From: Proteus vulgaris
GTDB lineage: Bacteria > Pseudomonadota > Gammaproteobacteria > Enterobacterales > Enterobacteriaceae
DNA length: 64,000 nucleotides
Assembly: GCA_901472505.1 (NCBI GenBank)
Contig: LR590468.1
Span: 3,695,501-3,759,500, forward strand
Reading direction: 5' to 3'
Both the position numbers and the translations under genes were made by a program. Shown here piece by piece: positions 58,108 through 64,000 of the stretch. The notes under the pieces are model-generated. The model was given only the letters and a program-made list of their open reading frames with translations. It searched no databases and was not told the DNA's origin. Position 1 is the first letter of the stretch. The number at the start of each line of letters is the position of its first letter.

Positions 58108-58980
58108 TTACTCCTGCCATAGCGACCAAACTGGTTCAACGCCACCGGGTAACCATAAATTACGTCCCAACTCTATCCACGAGCAAGGACGATGAAAATC
58201 AGAACCTAACGAAGCCTTTAACTCATAACATTGGGCTAATGCTGCGTGTTGTTCCCGTTCTTGTGGTGGTTGTTGGCATTGTGCCACTTCGATTGCATCA
58301 CCACCTTGTTGTTTAAAATAAAGTGTTAATCGTTTTAACCATTTAGAGGATAGACCATATCGACCTGGATGGGCTAATACTGCAACACCACCAGCGGCAT
58401 GAATTGCTGTGACAGCGTCACCTATTGAGCACCACTGTGGAGGTACATAGCCTGTTTTTCCTTTCGCTAAATAGCGTTTAAAAACTTTATTAACTGAAGC
58501 AACATGCCCATCATTCACTAAAAAGCGGGCAAAATGCCCTCTAGTTACTTGCCCACCATGCGCTAGCGCTTTAGCGCCTTCAAAAGCATTGGCGATACCT
58601 GCTTTTTCTAATCGCTCACCTATCATTATCGCACGTGTTTCACGACATTGACTTTGTGATGAAAGGAGCAACTTCATCGCGTTATGGTCGATATCTATAT
58701 TTAATCCAACGATGTGGATTTCTATATTCTCCCACAAAGTCGATATTTCGACACCTGATATCAGAGTAAGTGGCAGATTTTTTTCTGCTATATATTGATT
58801 AGCAGGCGCAATCGCCGCTGTTGTATCGTGATCGGTAATGGCTAAAACATTAATTTGACGCTCTATCGCTCTATCAATCAATTCTTCTGGTGAAAGCTCG
58901 CCATCTGACGCGGTAGTGTGGCTGTGTAAATCATAAATCACTCTTAAATCAGATAGCCCTTCAGTCATCGCTTCTCCCAT
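58108..58980 (-). CDS. rnm: 5'-3' exoribonuclease Rnm (YciV/TrpH)
   Basis: A PHP-domain metal-dependent phosphoesterase. E. coli RNase AM (YciV) trims 5' ends of rRNA and degrades short RNA. 290 residues with 'DLHSHTTASDGELSPEELID' and 'INVLAITDHDTTAAI' metal ligands, 'LISGVEISTLWENIEIHIVG', 'AGGVAVLAHPGRYG' and 'LGSDFHRP'. It is divergent from the trp operon, as trpH is in other enterics. Intact. Confidence 0.93.
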   Translation of the reverse strand: MGEAMTEGLSDLRVIYDLHSHTTASDGELSPEELIDRAIERQINVLAITDHDTTAAIAPANQYIAEKNLPLTLISGVEISTLWENIEIHIVGLNIDIDHNAMKLLLSSQSQCRETRAIMIGERLEKAGIANAFEGAKALAHGGQVTRGHFARFLVNDGHVASVNKVFKRYLAKGKTGYVPPQWCSIGDAVTAIHAAGGVAVLAHPGRYGLSSKWLKRLTLYFKQQGGDAIEVAQCQQPPQEREQHAALAQCYELKASLGSDFHRPCSWIELGRNLWLPGGVEPVWSLWQE

Positions 58981-59027
58981 TTCATCTTAACAAGATAATA
59001 ATTTTTAAAGAGTATGCCATAAAGTAC

Positions 59028-59056
59028 TTGACGAACCTAACTCAATCCAGTTTACT
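59028..59056 (+). promoter_or_regulatory. trp promoter
   Basis: TTGACG (59028-59033) and TTTACT (59051-59056) are separated by 17 bases, matching E. coli trpP (TTGACA, TTAACT). The operator overlaps the -10 element. Confidence 0.8.
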
Positions 59057-59068
59057 AGTACGCAACAC
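59046..59068 (+). promoter_or_regulatory. trp operator (TrpR site)
   Basis: GTTTACTAGTACGCAA at 59050-59065 corresponds to the right half of the E. coli trp operator (AGTTAACTAGTACGCAAG) with one change. The left half, CGAACTAG in E. coli, is weak here (AATCCAG). Repression by TrpR with tryptophan is expected from this match and from trpL. Confidence 0.7.
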
Positions 59069-59116
59069 GAGCTAGTTCACTTTCTATTTATCTGTCGTTA
59101 GCTGTAAGGAGATCTT

Positions 59117-59179
59117 ATGAATATCAATCAACATCTTATCGCTCTTTGGTGGCGTAATACTCTTTTATGGGCGGTTTGA
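59117..59179 (+). CDS. trpL: trp leader peptide TrpL
   Basis: A 20-residue leader peptide with AAGGAG at 59106-59111. It reads MNINQHLIALWWRNTLLWAV, with tandem Trp at 11-12 and a third at 18. Stalling at the Trp codons when tryptophan is scarce allows the antiterminator to form. E. coli TrpL is 14 residues with two adjacent Trp codons. The attenuator hairpin follows 27 bases after the stop. Confidence 0.93.
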   Translation: MNINQHLIALWWRNTLLWAV

Positions 59180-59205
59180 TCTCCGGCTTAACGTCAGTGA
59201 TATCT

Positions 59206-59230
59206 AAAACCCGCCTACGCGGGTTTTTTT
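59206..59230 (+). terminator. trp attenuator
   Basis: ACCCGC (59209-59214) pairs with GCGGGT (59219-59224) around a four-base loop; seven T follow. It lies between trpL and trpE, the standard 3:4 terminator of trp attenuation. Confidence 0.9.
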
Positions 59231-59276
59231 ATGCTTTAAAAACAGTAAATAAAGAAAATAATATAGAGCGATAACA

Positions 59277-60854
59277 ATGAATACATCACTTGCATTCTCA
59301 TTTAATACCAAGGCAACGCCACTGCCTTATCACAGCGAACCCGCTTTGCTTTTCAATACATTATGTGAAAATCAACATTACACATTATTATTAGAATCCG
59401 CACAAATCGACACTAAAACAAACTTAAAAAGTTTGTTGATTGTTGATAGTGCATTACGTATTAGTGCAATAAAAAATCAAGTTACTATTGATGCATTAAG
59501 CGTCAATGGGCAAGCGTTATTACCTGCATTAAAAATCGCATTAAAAGAAAAAGCTGATTTAACATTAGAAAGCGATAAACAGTGTGTTTTTACTTTTGCG
59601 TCACCTTCACAAGAAATAGATGAAGAAAGCAAATTAAAATCAGCCAGCATATTTGATGCATTACGCTTTTTTCTGGGCGATAAAGAGACGAAAGATGCAA
59701 ACTTTATCTTTGTAGGTGGCTTATTTGCATATGACTTAGTCTGTGGATTTGAATCTATTCCTGAATTAGAAAGTGATTTTTCTTGCCCTGATTATTGCTT
59801 TTATTTAGCCGAACAATTAATTGTGATCGACCATCAAAACAAAGATAGCCAATTAGTTTCCATTTCATTTACTGATAATAAAACCGAGTGTCAACGTCTT
59901 GCTTCACGACAATCACAACTGGTAGCGCTAGCTAAACAGCCGTTAAAACACCCTATTCGCCACGCTTTAACAGCAGAAAGATCAACAATACACACCAATA
60001 TGGACGATAAAGGCTATGGTGATATCGTTGAAGCAATGAAAACCTATATTCGTCGTGGTGATATTTTTCAAGTCGTGCCATCACGTCGCTTTCAAGTTAC
60101 TTGCCCTTCACCACTTGCCGCATATCAAGTGTTGAAACAGAAAAACCCAAGCCCGTATCTGTTTTATATGCAAGATGCGTTATTTACCGTTTTTGGTGCA
60201 TCACCAGAAAGCGCACTGAAATATCAAACCAGTGATCGCCAAATTGAAATTTACCCTATTGCGGGAACTCGTCCTAGAGGGCGCAATGCCGATGGTTCAA
60301 TTAATGCGGATTTAGACAGTCGTATAGAGCTAGAAATGCGTACTGACACCAAAGAACTTTCAGAGCATTTAATGTTAGTTGATTTGGCGCGTAATGATTT
60401 AGCGCGTATTTGCCAAGCTGGTAGCCGCTATGTTGCAGAGCTAACAAAAGTTGATCGTTATGCTTTTGTGATGCACTTAGTATCTAGAGTGGTTGGAAAA
60501 TTACGTGATGATTTAGATATTTTCCATGCTTACCAAGCATGTATGAATATGGGAACACTATCTGGCGCCCCTAAAGTCAGTGCTATGCGATTAATTGCTC
60601 GTTACGAAAAAACGAAACGTGGTAGCTATGGTGGAGCCATTGGTTATTTTACGGGTGCCGGTGATTTTGATACTTGCATAGTTATTCGCTCTGCCTATGT
60701 TGAAAATAATATTGCAACTATTCAAGTTGGTGCTGGAATTGTGCTCGATTCAGATCCAAAAATGGAAGCGGAAGAGACGCGCAATAAATCACAAGCCGTT
60801 ATCAATGCCATTTTACAAGCTCACACAGAAATACCCACCCAGGAGGCTTGCTAA
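59277..60854 (+). CDS. trpE: Anthranilate synthase component I (TrpE)
   Basis: Converts chorismate and ammonia (from TrpG) to anthranilate; the first step of tryptophan synthesis, feedback-inhibited by Trp. 525 residues (E. coli 520). The regulatory [18 protein letters not shown] motif (LLES) near residue 38 is intact, and the chorismate-binding core has [17 protein letters not shown] '[17 protein letters not shown]', [15 protein letters not shown] and '[17 protein letters not shown]'. Its TAA overlaps the trpG ATG as TAATG, showing translational coupling. Confidence 0.97.
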   Translation: MNTSLAFSFNTKATPLPYHSEPALLFNTLCENQHYTLLLESAQIDTKTNLKSLLIVDSALRISAIKNQVTIDALSVNGQALLPALKIALKEKADLTLESDKQCVFTFASPSQEIDEESKLKSASIFDALRFFLGDKETKDANFIFVGGLFAYDLVCGFESIPELESDFSCPDYCFYLAEQLIVIDHQNKDSQLVSISFTDNKTECQRLASRQSQLVALAKQPLKHPIRHALTAERSTIHTNMDDKGYGDIVEAMKTYIRRGDIFQVVPSRRFQVTCPSPLAAYQVLKQKNPSPYLFYMQDALFTVFGASPESALKYQTSDRQIEIYPIAGTRPRGRNADGSINADLDSRIELEMRTDTKELSEHLMLVDLARNDLARICQAGSRYVAELTKVDRYAFVMHLVSRVVGKLRDDLDIFHAYQACMNMGTLSGAPKVSAMRLIARYEKTKRGSYGGAIGYFTGAGDFDTCIVIRSAYVENNIATIQVGAGIVLDSDPKMEAEETRNKSQAVINAILQAHTEIPTQEAC

Positions 60855-61447
60855 TGGCAACTATCTTACTTCTCGATAATATCGACTCTTTTACATACAA
60901 CCTTGTCGATCAACTGCGTAGCCTTGGTAATACAGTCGTCATATATCGCAATAATGTAACGGCCGATTTTATTGAACAAAAATTACATGAACTAAATAAC
61001 CCTATTTTACTGTTATCGCCAGGGCCAGGAGCACCTTCACAAGCGGGCTGTATGCCTGAACTGTTGAAGCGTGTACTAGGTACATTACCTGTTGTTGGCA
61101 TCTGTTTAGGCCATCAAGCCATCATTGAAGCTTATGGTGGCAAAGTTTCTTCATGTGGAGAGATCTTACACGGTAAAGCGACATTAGCTTTACATGATAA
61201 CAGTGAGATGTTTATTAATTTACCCAATCCTTTACCTGTTGCTCGTTATCATTCGCTTTCAGGAGAACACGTTCCAGAACAACTTATTATCAATGCGTGG
61301 TGCGATAACACTGTTATGGCGGTACGCCACCGTCAACATAAAACCTGTGGTTTTCAATTTCACCCAGAATCAATTTTAACCACAAAAGGCGCACAACTTT
61401 TAGAACAAACAATCGCATGGGCATTAACTCCTAAAGGAGACGCATAA
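60854..61447 (+). CDS. trpG: Anthranilate synthase component II (TrpG), separate glutaminase
   Basis: A class I glutamine amidotransferase that supplies ammonia to TrpE. 197 residues from ATG 60854 (AGGAGG at 60841-60846, coupled to trpE); a slightly earlier in-frame TTG is unlikely. Catalytic Cys in [20 protein letters not shown], and His/Glu in '[14 protein letters not shown]'. The N-terminal '[20 protein letters not shown]' is typical. It is not fused to trpD as in E. coli and Salmonella; it ends one base before trpD. Confidence 0.95.
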   Translation: MATILLLDNIDSFTYNLVDQLRSLGNTVVIYRNNVTADFIEQKLHELNNPILLLSPGPGAPSQAGCMPELLKRVLGTLPVVGICLGHQAIIEAYGGKVSSCGEILHGKATLALHDNSEMFINLPNPLPVARYHSLSGEHVPEQLIINAWCDNTVMAVRHRQHKTCGFQFHPESILTTKGAQLLEQTIAWALTPKGDA

Positions 61448-61448
61448 A

Positions 61449-62447
61449 ATGGAAACTATCTTCAACAAATTATTTAGTGCGCAACAGTTAACATTAGAAG
61501 AAAGTCAAACACTGTTTAACGCTATTATTCGCGGTGAGTTAACGGAATCACAATTAGCCGCTGTATTAATTAGTATGAAAATGCGTGGTGAACACCCACA
61601 AGAAATCGCCGGTGCCGTACGTGCATTACTTGAAAATGCACTGCCATTTCCTCGCCCTGATTACACTTTTTGCGATATTGTTGGTACAGGAGGTGACGGC
61701 GCGAACAGCATCAACATCTCAACCGCTAGTGCATTCGTGGCAGCAGAAATAGGTATTAAAGTTGCCAAACACGGTAATCGTAGCGTATCTAGTCGCTCAG
61801 GCTCATCCGACTTACTCGCTGCTTTTGGCATTCCATTAGATAGAAGTGCAGATGATGCGCGTCAATTATTAGATGAAGTGGGACTTTGCTTTTTATTTGC
61901 ACCGCAGTATCACAGTGGTTTTCGTTTTGCAGCCCCTGTGCGCCAACAACTAAAAACACGCACCTTATTTAACGTATTAGGTCCCTTGATTAATCCAGCT
62001 CGCCCACCATTAGCATTAATTGGTGTTTATAGCCCTGAATTATTAATGCCTATTGCAGACACGCTAAAAGTATTGGGTTATGAACGCGCCGCCGTGGTAC
62101 ATAGTGGCGGTATGGATGAAGTGTCGTTACATGCACCGACTCAAGTCGCTGAATTACGTCATGGTGAAATTACACGTTATGAACTCACACCAAGTGATTT
62201 TGGTCTTCGTCCTTGTTCAATGAACGATTTGGAAGGTGGTACACCTGAAGTTAACCGCCAATTATTGGCAAATTTACTGCAAGGTGAAGGAAAAAGAGCA
62301 CATACCGAATCTGTCGCAGCTAATGTCGCTTTATTAATGCGTTTACATGGGCAAGAAGATTTAAAAATGAACACTGAAGTTGCTATGCAAACCATTTATA
62401 GCGGTAAAGCAATAAACCGCGTAACTGCATTAGCAACAAGAGGATAA
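61449..62447 (+). CDS. trpD: Anthranilate phosphoribosyltransferase (TrpD)
   Basis: Joins anthranilate and PRPP. 332 residues as a free enzyme: '[20 protein letters not shown]' (PRPP loop), [20 protein letters not shown] and '[20 protein letters not shown]', then '[14 protein letters not shown]'. It starts one base after trpG and ends four bases before trpCF. Intact. Confidence 0.96.
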   Translation: METIFNKLFSAQQLTLEESQTLFNAIIRGELTESQLAAVLISMKMRGEHPQEIAGAVRALLENALPFPRPDYTFCDIVGTGGDGANSINISTASAFVAAEIGIKVAKHGNRSVSSRSGSSDLLAAFGIPLDRSADDARQLLDEVGLCFLFAPQYHSGFRFAAPVRQQLKTRTLFNVLGPLINPARPPLALIGVYSPELLMPIADTLKVLGYERAAVVHSGGMDEVSLHAPTQVAELRHGEITRYELTPSDFGLRPCSMNDLEGGTPEVNRQLLANLLQGEGKRAHTESVAANVALLMRLHGQEDLKMNTEVAMQTIYSGKAINRVTALATRG

Positions 62448-62451
62448 AAAC

Positions 62452-63807
62452 ATGACTGTATTAAACGCCATTGTAAAAGATAAAGCAGAATATCTGATTG
62501 CACGTAAAGCAAGCCAACCATTATCAGAATTTGTGCATCAAATAGTGCCATCAACACGCTCGTTTTATCAGGCATTAACTCAGCCTAATACTGTTTTTAT
62601 TTTAGAGTGTAAAAAAGCATCGCCCTCAAAAGGATTAATTCGTGCTGATTTTGATCCCGCTACAATTGCAAAAATTTATCAGCCTTATGCTGTGGCAATT
62701 TCGGTATTAACGGATGAAAAGTATTTTCAAGGGAACTTTGATTATTTACGTCAAGTCAGCCAAGCCGTGCATCAGCCCGTTTTGTGCAAAGATTTTATTA
62801 TTGATGAATACCAAATCTATTTAGCACGTTTTTATCAAGCAGATGCCATCTTATTAATGCTGTCTGTCTTAGATGATGAACAATATCGTGCGCTATCAGC
62901 GGTTGCTCATCAATTAAATATGGGTGTATTGACCGAAGTCAGCACAGAAGAAGAGCGTCAACGAGCAATTAAGCTTAATGCCAAAGTTATTGGTATTAAT
63001 AATCGCGACTTGCGTGATCTCTCTATTGATTTAGCGCGTACTCCGCAATTAAGCCAAGGATTACCTGAAGATGCAATCGTGATCAGCGAGTCTGGTATTC
63101 ATACCCACCAGCAAGTCCAAGAGTTAAGCCAATATGCTAATGGTTTTCTGGTAGGCAGTGCCTTAATGTCACAAGAGAATATTGACCAAGCGGTAAGAGC
63201 ACTTGTTTTGGGAAAGCATAAAGTGTGCGGGTTAACTCGTACACAAGATGTAAAAGCAGCTTATCAAGCCGGTGCTTATTATGCAGGACTGATTTTCGCA
63301 GAAAAATCCCCACGCAAAGTGACACTGTCACAAGCTCAAGAGTTGATAACACAAGCCCCCTTAGCATTTGTAGGTGTTTTTCAAAACCAGCCCATTGCAC
63401 TTATTTGTGACTATGCTGAAAAACTCAAGTTATCTGCCATTCAATTACATGGGCAAGAAGATACTCAGTTTATTGAGCAACTTAGACAAAAAATTCAACC
63501 TAGCTGTGAGATTTGGCAAGCAATAAACATGGCAATCCACAGTGATATCCCTCCTGTTTTACACGTTAATAAATATGTACTTGATAACGGCACAGGCGGT
63601 ACAGGAACAACGTTTAATTGGCAAAAAATTCCAAACACAATACGTGAAAAAGCATTACTTGCAGGCGGTCTTAATAGTGAAAACTGTTTGGATGCCGTTA
63701 AAACAGGCTGTATCGGGCTTGATTTTAACTCTGGAGTAGAATCAGCTCCTGGCATAAAAGATGCACAACGTCTGAAACAAGTATTTGCACAATTACAGCT
63801 AAACTAA
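62452..63807 (+). CDS. trpC: Bifunctional indole-3-glycerol-phosphate synthase / PRA isomerase (TrpCF)
   Basis: A fused enzyme of 451 residues (E. coli 453) catalysing two successive steps. The N-terminal TrpC barrel has 'FILECKKASPSKGLIRADFD', LCKDFIIDEYQIYLARFYQA and 'VIGINNRDLRDLSIDLART'; the C-terminal TrpF barrel starts at about 257 with 'KVCGLTRTQDVKAAYQAGAY' and ends GLDFNSGVESAPGIKD. Intact; four bases after trpD. Confidence 0.96.
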   Translation: MTVLNAIVKDKAEYLIARKASQPLSEFVHQIVPSTRSFYQALTQPNTVFILECKKASPSKGLIRADFDPATIAKIYQPYAVAISVLTDEKYFQGNFDYLRQVSQAVHQPVLCKDFIIDEYQIYLARFYQADAILLMLSVLDDEQYRALSAVAHQLNMGVLTEVSTEEERQRAIKLNAKVIGINNRDLRDLSIDLARTPQLSQGLPEDAIVISESGIHTHQQVQELSQYANGFLVGSALMSQENIDQAVRALVLGKHKVCGLTRTQDVKAAYQAGAYYAGLIFAEKSPRKVTLSQAQELITQAPLAFVGVFQNQPIALICDYAEKLKLSAIQLHGQEDTQFIEQLRQKIQPSCEIWQAINMAIHSDIPPVLHVNKYVLDNGTGGTGTTFNWQKIPNTIREKALLAGGLNSENCLDAVKTGCIGLDFNSGVESAPGIKDAQRLKQVFAQLQLN

Positions 63808-63846
63808 ATTTCATAAAGATAAAATTTTAAACAGGATGACATCACA

Positions 63847-64000
63847 ATGAGAAAACTTAACCCCTACTTTGGCGAATTTGGTGGCCAATATGTACCTGAA
63901 ATCTTAATTCCTGCCTTGGATCAACTCGAACAAGCGTTTATTGATGCACAAAACGATCCGTCATTTCAGCAAGAATTCCAAGATTTATTAAAAAATTATG
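63847..64000 (+). CDS. trpB: Tryptophan synthase beta chain (TrpB), 5' part
   Basis: ATG 63847, about 40 bases after trpCF, with AGGATG upstream; the frame stays open to the window edge (51 codons). [20 protein letters not shown] and '[20 protein letters not shown]' are the N-terminus of TrpB. trpA presumably follows outside the window. Confidence 0.96.
   Translation, partial: MRKLNPYFGEFGGQYVPEILIPALDQLEQAFIDAQNDPSFQQEFQDLLKNY

Overview
The window looks like the replication-terminus side of a low-GC enterobacterium close to Proteus (Morganellaceae). This rests on the AT-rich codon use, the gene order (bioD2-mlc-ynfL-ynfM, tus-fumC-ydgA, add-ydgJ-ydgK-rsxABCDGE-nth, rnb, yciH-pyrF-lapBA-pgpB-ribA-acnA-cysB-topA-yciN-sohB-yciK-btuR-rluB-yciO-rnm-trp), the unfused trpG and trpD, and a tus gene with its Ter site. 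The species was not determined by any search.

Layout. 1-6.1 kb: the end of an ABM monooxygenase gene, an ArsR-type regulator, a dif recombination site (26 of 28 bases match E. coli dif by eye), a glutathione S-transferase remnant with an internal deletion, and a complete arsRDABC arsenic operon on the minus strand behind a 44-bp palindrome. 6.2-16 kb: iron-type alcohol dehydrogenase, tehA, osmB, ydfG, two small envelope proteins, bioD2, mlc, ynfL/ynfM and a 56-residue secreted peptide. 16.1-21.4 kb: a perfect-looking LexA box and a Ter site upstream of tus, then fumC and ydgA. 21.4-34.2 kb: a von Willebrand A protein, add, yfeH, ydgJ, a DUF2569 protein, the six rsx electron-transport genes and nth. 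34.2-58 kb: rnb, kptA, and the yciH-to-yciO block with acnA, cysB, sodC and topA. 59-64 kb: the trp operon with promoter/operator, leader peptide, attenuator, trpE, trpG, trpD, trpCF and the start of trpB.

How it fits together. dif at about 1.1 kb and Ter at 16.28 kb, oriented to stop forks that move toward higher coordinates, make this the terminus with dif on the left. RsxABCDGE is a membrane electron-transfer complex next to nth, as in E. coli. The trp block has the classical repressor-plus-attenuation layout. Compared with the E. coli map as I know it, the nth/rnb junction joins blocks that lie on opposite sides of dif there.

Quality caveat. From about 21.7 to 54.2 kb, thirteen genes, including topA, acnA, rnb and add, are broken by about 28 one-base indels, mostly in short homopolymers. 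None were seen to the left of 21.6 kb or to the right of 54.2 kb. I read these as sequence errors in that tract and annotate such genes as single CDSs over their full span. I found no CRISPR array, insertion sequence, prophage, tRNA or rRNA. I did not find a clearly new multi-gene system; the best leads are the dif/Ter/LexA arrangement, the RsxC repeat array and several unassigned genes.
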